Assembly (NCBI RefSeq): GCF_025398155.2
Contig: NZ_CP104562.2
Span: forward strand, 186,001 to 250,000
Length of the DNA: 64,000 bases
Reading direction: 5' to 3'
From: Roseateles amylovorans
GTDB taxonomy: Bacteria > Pseudomonadota > Gammaproteobacteria > Burkholderiales > Burkholderiaceae_C
Shown: positions 34,307-43,563 of the stretch, in pieces
How positions within the stretch are numbered: position 1 is the stretch's first letter
Layout: each line of letters starts with the position of its first letter
The notes under the pieces: model-generated
The model's database searches: none
Seen by the model: the letters and a program-made list of their open reading frames with translations, nothing else
Told to the model about the DNA's origin: nothing
Program-made: the position numbers and the translations under genes

Positions 34307-35434
34307 ATGCTGAAGTTCGAACTGCTCAAGACCGAGGGCCGCGCGCGTCGCGGTGTCATGACGCTCAATCACGGCGTCGTGCAGACCCCCATCTTCATGC
34401 CGGTAGGCACCTACGGCACGGTGAAGGGCGTGATGCCCCGCTCGCTCGAGGAGATGGGCGCCCAGATCATCCTGGGCAACACCTTCCACCTCTGGATGCG
34501 TCCGGGCCTGGACATCATGAAGCAGTTCGGCGGCCTGCACCGCTTCGAGAGCTGGAACAAGCCCATCCTGACCGACTCCGGCGGCTTCCAGGTCTGGTCG
34601 CTGGGCGAGATGCGCAAGATCACCGAGGAAGGCGTGAAATTCGCCTCCCCCGTCAATGGCGACAAGCTCTTCCTCACGCCTGAGATCTCGATGCAGATCC
34701 AGACCATCCTCAACAGCGACATCGTCATGCAGTTCGACGAATGCACGCCGTACGAGTCCAAGGGCCAGCTCACCACCGAGCGGGAAGCGCGGCTGTCGAT
34801 GGAGATGAGCCTGCGCTGGGCCAAGCGGTGCCAGGATGAATTCGCTCGGCTGGAGAACCCCAATGCGCTGTTCGGCATCGTGCAGGGTGGCATGTTCGAG
34901 CACCTGCGCGATGAGTCCCTGGCGGGACTGAAGGCGCTGGATCTGCCCGGCTATGCCATCGGCGGTTTGTCGGTGGGCGAGCCGAAGGCGGACATGCTGC
35001 GGGTGCTGGACCACATCGCCCACCAACTGCCCGAGCACAAGCCGCGCTACCTGATGGGTGTGGGCACGCCGGAAGACCTGGTGGAAGGCGTGCGCCAGGG
35101 CGTGGACATGTTCGATTGCGTCATGCCGACCCGCAACGCCCGCAACGGCCATCTGTTCACCCGCTTCGGCGACCTGCGCCTGCGCAACGCGCGCTACAAG
35201 GCCGATGAGCGCCCGGTCGACGAGACCTGCAGCTGCTACTGCTGCCAGAACTTCAGCCGGGCCTATCTGCATCATCTGGACCGTTGCGGCGAAATGCTCG
35301 GGCCGATGCTGACCAGCGTCCACAACCTGCACTACTACCTCAACCTGATGAAGGAAGTGCGGGAGTCCCTGGATGCGGGCGACTTCGAAGGCTTCCGCCA
35401 GCGGTTTGCGGCGGATCGGGCGCGAGGGGTGTAG
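34307..35434 (+). CDS. tgt: tRNA-guanine transglycosylase
   Basis: Tgt exchanges guanine 34 of certain tRNAs for preQ1, the step before QueA. The 375-residue length is typical. Visible features are TPIFMPVGTYGTVKGV, ILTDSGGFQVWSL with the general-base Asp, VMQFDECTPYES, GIVQGGMFEHLR, GGLSVGEPKADML, the nucleophile region MFDCVMPTRNARNGHLFT and the zinc site CSCYCC followed by a His 25 residues later (VHNLHYY). The start MLKFELLKTEGRARRG is the family start. It is separated from queA by the T6SS locus. Confidence 0.96.
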   Translation: MLKFELLKTEGRARRGVMTLNHGVVQTPIFMPVGTYGTVKGVMPRSLEEMGAQIILGNTFHLWMRPGLDIMKQFGGLHRFESWNKPILTDSGGFQVWSLGEMRKITEEGVKFASPVNGDKLFLTPEISMQIQTILNSDIVMQFDECTPYESKGQLTTEREARLSMEMSLRWAKRCQDEFARLENPNALFGIVQGGMFEHLRDESLAGLKALDLPGYAIGGLSVGEPKADMLRVLDHIAHQLPEHKPRYLMGVGTPEDLVEGVRQGVDMFDCVMPTRNARNGHLFTRFGDLRLRNARYKADERPVDETCSCYCCQNFSRAYLHHLDRCGEMLGPMLTSVHNLHYYLNLMKEVRESLDAGDFEGFRQRFAADRARGV

Positions 35435-35486
35435 GCACGCGCGGCCACTTCCTGTTGCCGGACCGGCGCAGTGCCATGATCGCGCC

Positions 35487-35993
35487 ATGCTGAAGCTGAT
35501 GTTCGCGTCGCTGCGCGGGCTGCTCCGGGTGGTTCTGGCCCTGATCATCCTCTTCGAGGAATGGGGTTGGGAGCCGCTGCAGCGCGCCATGGCCGCCTTG
35601 GGACGGCTGCCGGTGTTCCGGCATCTGGAAGCGGCCCTGCGCCGGCTGCCGCCTTATGTGGCGCTGGTGGTGTTCTGTCTGCCCTATCTCACGCTGCTGC
35701 CAGTGAAGCTGCTGGCGCTGTGGCTGATCGGCATGGGGCACACCGGCCTGGGCGTGGCCGTCATCGTGCTGGCGAAGGTGCTCGGCACGGCGATCCTGGC
35801 CCGGCTGTTCGCGCTCACCCAGCCCGCGTTGATGCGGCTGGCGTGGTTTGCACGCTGGTACGGGCGATGGATCGTCTGGAAGCAGGCGCTGCTGCACTGG
35901 GTGCGCACCAGCGCCGTCTGGCGCTCGGCGCGCGCCTTGAAGCTGCGCCTGAGGCGGCTGTTCCGCCGCAGCACGGCGCCGCGTTCCGATTAG
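35487..35993 (+). CDS. Conserved membrane protein of unknown function
   Basis: The 168-residue protein has two hydrophobic segments near residues 55-78 (LVVFCLPYLTLLPVKLLALW) and 82-105 (MGHTGLGVAVIVLAKVLGTA) plus a weakly hydrophobic N-terminus, and a basic Arg/Leu-rich C-terminus (LKLRLRRLFRR). It looks like an inner-membrane protein with a cytoplasmic basic tail. No family function is recognised. It follows tgt by 52 bases in the same direction. Confidence 0.65.
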   Translation: MLKLMFASLRGLLRVVLALIILFEEWGWEPLQRAMAALGRLPVFRHLEAALRRLPPYVALVVFCLPYLTLLPVKLLALWLIGMGHTGLGVAVIVLAKVLGTAILARLFALTQPALMRLAWFARWYGRWIVWKQALLHWVRTSAVWRSARALKLRLRRLFRRSTAPRSD

Positions 35994-36080
35994 CGGTCGG
36001 GCTCGCAGCGCTTCGGAAGGTCAGTTCTTCAGACCACAGCCGTTCACCAGAACCGCACCGCCAACGGACTGCGCCAGACC

Positions 36081-38078
36081 TCAACTGCGGGCTTGAGTGG
36101 GACGGCTCGCTGGCTGAGGCCCGCGAGGCTGGACCAGATCCAGCACCTTCGACCGCAGCACCTCGATATCGACCTCTGCGGACTGCGGTGCGCCGACGTT
36201 CACTTCAAGCCGTCGACCCGGGCGCAGGCTGGTCAGTCGGGCGCCGAGCGACTTGCCATTACGGGCGAAAGCCGTTTCCCAGAGCCCGCTCAATCCAATC
36301 GGGATCACGGGCACCGGTGTGGCATCCAGCATCCGCCGAATGCCCGGCTTGAACTCCGCCACCTGCCCATCCCGTGTGAGCGCGCCCTCAGGGAACACGC
36401 ACACCAGCTCCCCATTGCGCAGGGCCGCATCCACCGCGGCCATGGCTTTCTCCAGCGTCTCGGGTTCCCGCTTGGCCGAGGCGATGGGAATGGCGTTGAC
36501 CTGCCGGAACAGCCAGGACAGCACCGGCACTCGGAAGATGCTCGCATCCATCACGAAGCGGATCGGTCGCGGGCACAGCGCGCTCAGGACCAGGGCATCG
36601 ACATACGACACATGGTTCGGTGCCAGGATCGCCGGCCCGTCCTCCGGAATGTGCGCCGTGCCGGTCGAGCGCAGGCGGTAGATCGCATGGACCACAAACC
36701 AGCTCAGGAAGCGCCACAGGAACTCCGGCACCGTCTTGTAGATGTAGAGCGCCACAACCGCGTTCAGGGCCGCGCAGACGAGGATCAGTCCAGTGACCGA
36801 CAGGCCCGCCGCCAGCAGACCGGCTGACATGCCGGCCGCCACCACCATGAACAGCGCATTCAGGATGTTGTTGGCGCTGATGATGCGGGACTGGCGCTGC
36901 GGCGCGGTCCGCAGTTGCACGAAGGCATACAGCGGCACGATGAACAGCCCGCCGAACACGCCCAGCAAGGCGATGTCGCCCAGCACCCGCAGGCTGCCGC
37001 TCATCGCCAGGAAGTGGGTCCAGTCCAGCGGCGCTGCGGTGGCGGATGACGCCAGCAGGACGGCAAACCGATCCGCCGACAGGGCGAGGTCCGCGGTGAA
37101 CACCGACAAGCCGATGGAGCCGATCGGCACCAGCCCGATTTCCACCTTGTGACCGGACAGGCGCTCGCACAGCAGCGAGCCGACGGCAATGCCCACCGAG
37201 AACGTCGCCAGCAGCACCGTCACCACCGTCGTGTCGCCCTGCAGCAGGTCCTTGCCGAGCGCGGGGATCTGGGACAGCACCACCGCACCGATGAACCAGA
37301 ACCAGGAGATCGCCAGCAGGCTGTTCCACACGCCTTCGCCTTCGCGCTGGCCCATCTTCACCGTCGCGATGGTTTCGCTGACCACGCTGAAGTGCAGCTT
37401 CAGGTCGGGCGCGGCTTCGCCGGTCGCCGGAATGAACAGGCTGGAGGCCAGTCCCAGCACCGCAAAGCCCAGCAGGGCCAGCGAGAGCCAGAGCGGATTG
37501 GTGGTCATCGCCGCCAGCACGCCCGCGACCAGCGTCCCCAACAGGATGCTGAGGAAGGTGCCCATCTCCAGCAGCCCGTTGCCGCCGGTGAGCTCTTCTT
37601 TGGCCAGCACCCGGGGCAGCAGCGAATACTTGACCGGCCCGAAGAAGGCCGAATGGCAGCCCATGGCGAAGATCGAGGCCAGCAGCACCGGCAGGCTCTT
37701 CATGAAGAAGCCCGCGCTGGCGACCACCATGATGGCGACCTCGGCCATCTTCACCGCCCGGATGACCTTGGCCTTGTCGAAACGATCGGCCAGTTGGCCA
37801 GCGTAGGCGGAGAACAGCACGAAGGGCAGGATGAACAGACCCGCCGCCATGTTCGCCACCAATCCCGCCGACAAGGTGGTGTAGTCGGTCGCATGGAAGG
37901 TGACCAACAGGATCACCAGTTGCTTGAGGAATGAATCGTTGAATGCGCCCGCCAGTTGCGTGGCGAAGAACGGTCCGAACCGGCGCTGCACCAGCAGTCG
38001 GAATTGGGAGTGCGCGGGCGCGGGCCCGTGGGCGGCCGGCGCGGCGTCGGTGGAATGAGTCACGGTGGGGTTGCTCAT
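36081..38078 (-). CDS. MFS transporter fused to 1-acyl-glycerophosphate acyltransferase (LplT-PlsC type)
   Basis: The 665-residue protein has an N-terminal MFS domain (about residues 25-430; FFATQLAGAFNDSFLKQLVI, AYAGQLADRFDKAKV) like lysophospholipid flippase LplT, and a C-terminal PlsC domain (about 465-660) with the NHVSYVDALVLSAL HX4D motif and the FPEGALTRDG motif. Related proteins flip lyso-phosphatidylethanolamine inward and re-acylate it. Larger relatives also carry an acyl-ACP synthetase domain, which is absent here. The start MSNPTVTHS at 38078 was chosen because the upstream in-frame stretch is Arg-rich and unlike the family. Confidence 0.85.
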   Translation of the reverse strand: MSNPTVTHSTDAAPAAHGPAPAHSQFRLLVQRRFGPFFATQLAGAFNDSFLKQLVILLVTFHATDYTTLSAGLVANMAAGLFILPFVLFSAYAGQLADRFDKAKVIRAVKMAEVAIMVVASAGFFMKSLPVLLASIFAMGCHSAFFGPVKYSLLPRVLAKEELTGGNGLLEMGTFLSILLGTLVAGVLAAMTTNPLWLSLALLGFAVLGLASSLFIPATGEAAPDLKLHFSVVSETIATVKMGQREGEGVWNSLLAISWFWFIGAVVLSQIPALGKDLLQGDTTVVTVLLATFSVGIAVGSLLCERLSGHKVEIGLVPIGSIGLSVFTADLALSADRFAVLLASSATAAPLDWTHFLAMSGSLRVLGDIALLGVFGGLFIVPLYAFVQLRTAPQRQSRIISANNILNALFMVVAAGMSAGLLAAGLSVTGLILVCAALNAVVALYIYKTVPEFLWRFLSWFVVHAIYRLRSTGTAHIPEDGPAILAPNHVSYVDALVLSALCPRPIRFVMDASIFRVPVLSWLFRQVNAIPIASAKREPETLEKAMAAVDAALRNGELVCVFPEGALTRDGQVAEFKPGIRRMLDATPVPVIPIGLSGLWETAFARNGKSLGARLTSLRPGRRLEVNVGAPQSAEVDIEVLRSKVLDLVQPRGPQPASRPTQARS

Positions 38079-38166
38079 GGCTGGGGAAGGGGAGAGGTGG
38101 GGCGACGTGGGCCATCGCAGCGCTCGCCGCACGGCCCGACGGGGTTCAACGCGGTGTGCTTCGGTG

Positions 38167-39030
38167 TCATGGCGGCTCACTGATGAACTGGGGCGAGCCG
38201 CCCAGCTGCGCGCGTTTCAGCCAGCTGAACACGGTGTCTGCGGTCGTGGTCTCGATGTGACCGGCAAAGCGTCGGGCGCTGGGATGGTCGTCGAAGGCGA
38301 CATTGGCCATCCCGATGCGAGCGCCCAGTCGCTTGGCGGTGGACAGCCGCAGGTCGCTGGGCTGATAGCCCTGTCGGCGCAGCCAGTCCTGCGCCTGGCC
38401 GCGATTGAAGACCTCCCGCGGCGCGGCGGCGGCGGCCAGGGTTTCCGTCGCCCACTGGTTGCTCTGTTGGTATTGCTGCGACCACGGATACGCCACCATG
38501 CTGTAGGGACCGGCATACATCGAGGCCACACGGGCGTTGTCCTTCAGCACCGGCAGAAGGGCCTGTTGCAGCTCCGGCTGGAGCACGACGTAGGCGGCCT
38601 CGTAGCGATGCGGACGGTCCATGAAGAACTCGCCCAGCCCCTGGCGGTAGAGGTCGGAGGTGGCCGTGCCGCACTGATTGAGCTTGTGCATGACGCGCCA
38701 GACCGGACGGTCCTCGGCGCTCGTGTCGCGATAGGCGAAGCCCACATGCGACCAGCGCAGGCCGTATTCGCTCAGATCCTGCCCGGCGCGGGCCAGCAGC
38801 ACGACGCTCGCCCCGCTGCCGTCCAGCGCCTGCGCGGTCGCCTGCGCCAGGTTCATGCCGCGGCGCATCTGCTGGGTGGTCAGGGGCTTGTCGTCGCAGG
38901 GCCGCCCGGCCTGGGCCGATCCCGCGGCCAGGGCCATGGCCAATGCCAAGGCTGCAGTCAGGGCGACCGGCCGGCCCGACCACCCGACGTGCGCGCCACC
39001 CGTGGCAAGGACCGGCATCCAGCGGCTCAT
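38167..39030 (-). CDS. DUF2145 family secreted protein
   Basis: The 287-residue protein has a signal peptide (LTAALALAMALAAGSAQA near residues 24-41) followed by a domain with RWSHVGFAYRD, VWRVMHKLNQCGTATSDLYR and YNGPYSMVA-like GPYSMVAYPWSQQ. This matches DUF2145 as remembered; the function is unknown, though the fold has peptidase-like features. It overlaps the upstream gene at 39027 by ATGA and forms a two-gene operon. Confidence 0.78.
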   Translation of the reverse strand: MSRWMPVLATGGAHVGWSGRPVALTAALALAMALAAGSAQAGRPCDDKPLTTQQMRRGMNLAQATAQALDGSGASVVLLARAGQDLSEYGLRWSHVGFAYRDTSAEDRPVWRVMHKLNQCGTATSDLYRQGLGEFFMDRPHRYEAAYVVLQPELQQALLPVLKDNARVASMYAGPYSMVAYPWSQQYQQSNQWATETLAAAAAPREVFNRGQAQDWLRRQGYQPSDLRLSTAKRLGARIGMANVAFDDHPSARRFAGHIETTTADTVFSWLKRAQLGGSPQFISEPP

Positions 39031-39551
39031 CGCGTGACGCGCTGCGTGCCGGTGACGCGCTCGTTGTGCAGCAGCGAGGCGCCGATCTCGTTGGGGATGA
39101 ACGCGATCGCGTTGCCCAGCGCGGACAGCACCACCCCGGTGCCGATCACCGACACCGTGATCGCCGTCCCGACCGACACCGCCACGCCCGAGACCGCACT
39201 GGCGGCGAACTCGACGCTCACCTTCACGCCGTCCGAGGCCCGCTGCAGCACCCAGACGGTGCCCTTGGCGGTCGATTCCACCGCGACCACCACAAAGGCC
39301 GCACCGGCCGACAGCACCGCCACCGGCGCCATCACCGAGATCGCCACCGGCAGCATCGACAGCGTGGCACTGGCCTCGCTGGGGTTGCCATGGGCGGCGG
39401 CCGGCTGGCTGAAGGCCAAGCCGAGCGCGACGGTCAGCAGCCCGGCGGTGGCGCGCAGCGAAGCCATGGCCTCCATGGCCGACCGCGGCAACCGGTCGGT
39501 TGCCAGGGCCTCAGACATCGGGACCGGCGTGGACGAACGGAGCGAAGACAT
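39027..39551 (-). CDS. Exported protein paired with DUF2145
   Basis: The 174-residue product has a hydrophobic signal-like segment (ASLRATAGLLTVALGLAFSQ, then PAAAHG) followed by Ala/Val/Ser-rich hydrophobic stretches (VAVLSAGAAFVVVAVES; VSGVAVSVGTAITVSVIGTG). The start at 39551 has AAGGAAG eight bases upstream. No function is recognised. Translational coupling to the DUF2145 gene suggests the two act together. Confidence 0.65.
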   Translation of the reverse strand: MSSLRSSTPVPMSEALATDRLPRSAMEAMASLRATAGLLTVALGLAFSQPAAAHGNPSEASATLSMLPVAISVMAPVAVLSAGAAFVVVAVESTAKGTVWVLQRASDGVKVSVEFAASAVSGVAVSVGTAITVSVIGTGVVLSALGNAIAFIPNEIGASLLHNERVTGTQRVTR

Positions 39552-39690
39552 GAGGCTTCCTTGCAGTGAATCGGGACCACGATCCGCTCCTGGGAGCGTC
39601 GGGGTGGGGGGGATCGTCGGGCTTGGCAGGGCAGTGGGCCGTGTGCGGTCTGTCGGGTGGGCGGAGCGGGTGGTTCTCATGGCCTGTCTC

Positions 39691-40143
39691 TCAGGCGGTG
39701 TGACCGTGGGTGGCGGCTTCGCGGCGACCCTGCAGACGGGCGTCCATCAGATCGGCGTCGTGGGCATCGCGCAGCATTTTGGCCAAGGTGAAGACGTTGG
39801 AGATCAGGTAGAACCAGCTCACCAGCAAGTAGGCCTTCCAGACCGGCTGGATCTCCATGCGCCACAGACCCCAGGCGGTCAGCGACATCGCCAGCGCGAA
39901 GCCGCTCCAGACCACCAGGCCCCACATCGGGGTGTCGACCTTGGCGTTCTGGTTGTCCCGGATGAACTTGGACAGCGCAAAGGCGGTGGACAGGCAGAAC
40001 ACATAGCCCATCACCATGAAGGCCCGATCCAGGTCCGCGCCCGGCAGCCAAGCCAGGCCGACGGCGCACAGCGTGACGCTGATGCCGAAGGAAATCCAGA
40101 CCTGGTAGCGCCAGGCTGAGGTGTCGCGAGTGTTGCGGTTCAT
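39691..40143 (-). CDS. YiaA/YiaB-type inner membrane protein
   Basis: The 150-residue protein has four membrane helices in two repeated pairs: WISFGISVTLCAVGLAWLPG with AFMVMGYVFCLSTAFALSKF, and VVWSGFALAMSLTAWGLWRM with AYLLVSWFYLISNVFTLAKM. This tandem arrangement and the KFIRD/KMLRD ends match YiaAB domain proteins, whose function is not known. The start (MNRNTRDTS) has aggacc upstream. Confidence 0.85.
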   Translation of the reverse strand: MNRNTRDTSAWRYQVWISFGISVTLCAVGLAWLPGADLDRAFMVMGYVFCLSTAFALSKFIRDNQNAKVDTPMWGLVVWSGFALAMSLTAWGLWRMEIQPVWKAYLLVSWFYLISNVFTLAKMLRDAHDADLMDARLQGRREAATHGHTA

Positions 40144-40316
40144 GGTGAAGGTCCTCCTGAGAGCGGTGTGAAGTCGTCCCGTCCGGATCGCCGGTCGCCG
40201 TGGGGCGCCTGGAACGTCGTGGGGATCGATGGGTGTGATCTTCGTGGCCGACCGGCCCTCCCGCCTCAGGAATGGCGCTCAGTATCACCCGGCGCCCGGC
40301 CCGGTAGCGACCGGTG

Positions 40317-41558
40317 CTACCCCCGGTTCACCGTGGAGAAATGCCTGGCAGTGGCAAAGATCGACGGGCCGAGCCGCCGGCCCCGCCATTGCACCCGGCG
40401 CTTCAGCGCCAGATCGAACAGCAACGGATGGTGCCGCCGCAGCGCCGCCAGCGGGGCCACGTCCGCAGCGTCCAGCACGCCGGCGCGCACCAGGCCGTCC
40501 AGCCGGACCAGCGGCATCACGCCGGGAAGCGGATAGTCGGAGCCGTGCAGCAGACGGTCGTGCCAGTCCTGGCGGGACAGCACCTGGCGCCAGACCTCCG
40601 CGCGCCGGTTGAACTGGAACAGCGCCGACACATCCCCCAGCAGCCGCTCGCCGCCCTCGGCCTCGTCCATCAGGCGGGCAAACAGGTCGAAGGCCGGCAC
40701 CGGTCGGGCCCGCGGCAGATCCAGGTCCATCGCCTGACCCAGCGACGCGCAATGCGCCGCGATCACCCGGACGCCATGGCGCAACGGCTCCCGCAGCAGC
40801 AGCGGATTGCCCAGCGCCTGCTGGCCGGCGCCGGGGACCGCGTGTTCCTCGCCCACATGGACGATCAGCGGCAGGCGCGTGGCGGCCAGCCGGTCGTAGA
40901 AGGGGCGCAATCGGGCGTCCCGCAGGTCGATGCCCATGCTGCTGGGCAGCCACTTCATCGCCAGCGCGCCGTCGGCGAGTGCGCGGTCCAGCCGCTCCAG
41001 CGCATCCTCCCGATACGGATGGATGGAAGCTACCCAGCCGAAGCGATCAGGCCGCGCCGCCGCCACCTGGCGGGCGTAGGCGTCGGGCACATGGAAGGTG
41101 GTCCAGTCCGGCCGACGCTGCCCCTGCGCATCGAGGGCTTCATCGAAGGCGAACAGCAGCCAGCGCGCGCCGGTAGGAAACGCATCCGCGAGCTGCGTGA
41201 GGCGTCGCACATAGGCCCGATCGACCTCCGCCGAATCAGGTGGCACGCAAGCGCCATTGAGGATCGCCCGTTGTCGCACATGTTCGATCGGATGCCACCA
41301 CTGCGACAGCCTCGGATCCACCCAGCAGCCCGAGCCCGAATCGCCGGTGCCCAGCAGGTGGGTGTGCACATCCCAGAGCTGGTCGGGCGCCAGGCCCTCC
41401 CAGACCTCGTCCAGCCAGGCGGCGGGCACCTCGTTGAATCGCGGCGGCGAGGGATCGTCGCAGGGGTTCACCAGCGGACCGGCCTCATGGGCCAGGGCGC
41501 TGAACAGGCCGGTGCCGGCGAGCGCGGCGCAGCACAGGAGATGACGTCGACGGAGCAT
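40317..41558 (-). CDS. Amidohydrolase-fold metal-dependent hydrolase
   Basis: The 413-residue protein begins with an RRR-containing hydrophobic leader (MLRRRHLLCCAALAGTGLFS) that may be a Tat or lipoprotein-like export signal. The body has metal-site motifs of the amidohydrolase superfamily: DVHTHLLG, LIVHVGEEHAV, IAAHCASLG and LLHGSDYPL. The substrate cannot be predicted. Relatives of amidohydrolase 2 include decarboxylases and hydrolases. It is divergent from the XRE regulator gene. Confidence 0.75.
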   Translation of the reverse strand: MLRRRHLLCCAALAGTGLFSALAHEAGPLVNPCDDPSPPRFNEVPAAWLDEVWEGLAPDQLWDVHTHLLGTGDSGSGCWVDPRLSQWWHPIEHVRQRAILNGACVPPDSAEVDRAYVRRLTQLADAFPTGARWLLFAFDEALDAQGQRRPDWTTFHVPDAYARQVAAARPDRFGWVASIHPYREDALERLDRALADGALAMKWLPSSMGIDLRDARLRPFYDRLAATRLPLIVHVGEEHAVPGAGQQALGNPLLLREPLRHGVRVIAAHCASLGQAMDLDLPRARPVPAFDLFARLMDEAEGGERLLGDVSALFQFNRRAEVWRQVLSRQDWHDRLLHGSDYPLPGVMPLVRLDGLVRAGVLDAADVAPLAALRRHHPLLFDLALKRRVQWRGRRLGPSIFATARHFSTVNRG

Positions 41559-41695
41559 CGGGAAGGGCGGTCATGAGACCGACGTGGTGGAGGCGGTCGC
41601 GATGCTCGCCACGCGGGCGGGAGGGGACTCGATCTGCGTGGCGCAGGCGCGCCAGACGATCCCGGCGGGCGCAATCTGCGCTACCGTTGCGCGCC

Positions 41696-42481
41696 ATGGC
41701 AAGCACACAGACCCTGATCGATCTGATCAAGGCGGAACTCAAGTCCGCCGGCCTCAGCTATGCGCAACTGGCGCGTGAATTGGACTTGTCCGAATCCAGT
41801 GTGAAGCGCATGTTCACCGGCGGCGAGATGCCACTGTCACGCATCGACGAGATCTGCCGGGTGCTGAAGACCGACTTCGCCGAGCTGTCGCAGCGCCTGG
41901 CGCAGCATCAATCCCTGCGGCGCGAGCTGACGCTGCAGCAAGAGCGCGAGGTGGTCGCGGACGAGAAGCTGTTGCTCATGGCCATCTGTTGCCTGAGCCA
42001 GTGGAGTTTCGAGCAGGTGGTGGCGACCTATCGCCTCACCGAAGCCGAGGTGACCCGGGCGCTGGCCCAGCTCGATCGCCTGGGCATCATCGAGCTGCGG
42101 CCGCTCAACCGCTACCGCTTGCAGGTGGCCAAGACCTTCCGCTGGCGGCCGCAGGGCCCGGTGATGCAGTTCTTCCGCGAGAACGTCATGCAGGACTTCT
42201 TCGATGGCGGTTTCGACGGCGACGGCGAACTGTTGATGCTGGTCCATGGCCAGCTCAGTCCCGGCATGGCCCGCGAGCTGCGGGACCGCCTGCAGCGGGT
42301 GGCCGAGGACTTCGCCCGCCAGCACCTGCTGGATCAGAAGCTGCCCGACGCCGAGCGGCGTCAGTTCACGCTGGTGATGGGCATGCGCGGTTGGCTGTTC
42401 GAGCGCTTCCGCCACCTGCAGCGGCCCGCAGGCGTGATCAAGGCGCTCAAGGGCAGTGCGGCGGGTCGAGCGACGGGCTGA
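41696..42481 (+). CDS. XRE-family helix-turn-helix regulator
   Basis: The 261-residue protein has an N-terminal HTH_3 domain (about residues 5-65: LSYAQLARELDLSESSVKRM, then EICRVLKTDFAEL) and a longer C-terminal region with a winged-helix-like part (WSFEQVVATYRLTEAEVTRA, LDRLGIIELRPLNRYRL) and no known ligand domain. Similar proteins are conserved in Burkholderiales without assigned targets. The start is the ATG after cgcgcc at 41696; the upstream in-frame stretch is Arg-rich and rejected. Confidence 0.85.
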   Translation: MASTQTLIDLIKAELKSAGLSYAQLARELDLSESSVKRMFTGGEMPLSRIDEICRVLKTDFAELSQRLAQHQSLRRELTLQQEREVVADEKLLLMAICCLSQWSFEQVVATYRLTEAEVTRALAQLDRLGIIELRPLNRYRLQVAKTFRWRPQGPVMQFFRENVMQDFFDGGFDGDGELLMLVHGQLSPGMARELRDRLQRVAEDFARQHLLDQKLPDAERRQFTLVMGMRGWLFERFRHLQRPAGVIKALKGSAAGRATG

Positions 42482-42536
42482 TCTCAGCCGCCGATTCCAG
42501 ATCCGGCCCGGCGCACGGCGGCTGCGACCGGACGCT

Positions 42537-43211
42537 TCACCAGAATTCCCATCGACCGGACATGACCACCCAGATGCCGAGCACCCCGTTGGTCACCGCA
42601 TGGGCGATCACGGCGCACCAGAGTTTGCCGGTGCGCAGATACAGCAGCGCATAGGCCAGCCCGGCGACGATGGCGGCCAGCCAGAGGGTGTGGGCCAGCA
42701 TGAAGATGAAGGTGGAGATCACCACGGCCCGCAGGCCGGCCCGCCGCGGGTCGACACCCTCGAACTGCGGGCTGGCGATCCAGCGCATCAGGAAACTGCG
42801 CCAGAACAGCTCCTCCATCACCGGCACCAGCAAGGCCGCACCCATCCAGCGCACCACGATCAACGGCCAGTCCAATCCGCCCGCGACGGTCTTCGGGATG
42901 AAGGCAGCGGTGGGCTCGCCGAGTTGCATCCAGGGCGCATCCAGCGTGATCCAGAGTCCGAACACGGCCAGGCCGACGAGGACGCTCAGCCCGGCCTCGG
43001 CCGCACTGGGGCGGTTCTGCCGGGCGAATTCGCCGTAGCTTCGCCAATACCAAGCCAGGGCGGCACCGACCACGACCAGGTTCAGCCCATACAGCCAGCG
43101 GGCGTCGACGCCCCAGGCGTTGTCGGGAGCAACGGCGCCCCGCAGCGCCAGCAACAGCATGAAGAGAGCGAATGGGACGATGCGGGCCCAGGCGGCTTGG
43201 TTCAGTGGCAT
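42537..43211 (-). CDS. CPBP family intramembrane metalloprotease
   Basis: The 224-residue multi-pass membrane protein carries the CPBP/Abi signature: EELFWRSFLMRW (EExxxR), FMLAH (FxxxH) and the last motif HAVTN (HxxxN). About seven membrane segments are visible. Members are CAAX-type proteases, some linked to exosortase/PEP-CTERM systems; the EELFWRSFLMRW form resembles that subgroup, and a PEP-CTERM protein is present at 3653, but the link is only inferred. The start at 43211 removes an Arg-rich upstream stretch. Confidence 0.85.
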   Translation of the reverse strand: MPLNQAAWARIVPFALFMLLLALRGAVAPDNAWGVDARWLYGLNLVVVGAALAWYWRSYGEFARQNRPSAAEAGLSVLVGLAVFGLWITLDAPWMQLGEPTAAFIPKTVAGGLDWPLIVVRWMGAALLVPVMEELFWRSFLMRWIASPQFEGVDPRRAGLRAVVISTFIFMLAHTLWLAAIVAGLAYALLYLRTGKLWCAVIAHAVTNGVLGIWVVMSGRWEFW

Positions 43212-43563
43212 GGGGCGATTGTGGCCGGGCGGTCGCCCTGCTGATCGAACCGGCCGCCCCGGATGAGGGGGTGACACGCAGGCGATGCCGGCTGTCGCCC
43301 GCTGTCCACGGAAGTGCAGGCGACGGCGATGGTTCAGCCTGAAACGGGCGCAGGATTCTTCGAAGGATGGCACCGCCGGGGCAGGCGCCACCGGTCATCT
43401 CGATGCCTGGCCGCTTACGCAGCACGGTCGCCTGATGTCCAGCCCACCGAGGGGGGGTGGCGTCCGAATGACGACATGGACAACATGCAGCGAGCTCCAG
43501 CGCCGCCGATCGGCGGGCTGATGAGCGGTCCGTCGCATCGCGACTCAACGGTTTGGAGTGTCC
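43212..43563. other. Intergenic region before the PH-domain gene
   Basis: This 352-base stretch lies between the divergent CPBP and PH-domain genes. No recognised gene is seen; the open frames are short and unlike known proteins. It should hold the two promoters. No consensus element was recognised. Confidence 0.5.

Noticed and set aside
43285..43521. A 78-codon frame in the gap before the PH-domain gene
   Set aside because: It has no ribosome site, no recognised relatives and an Arg-rich composition typical of spurious frames.
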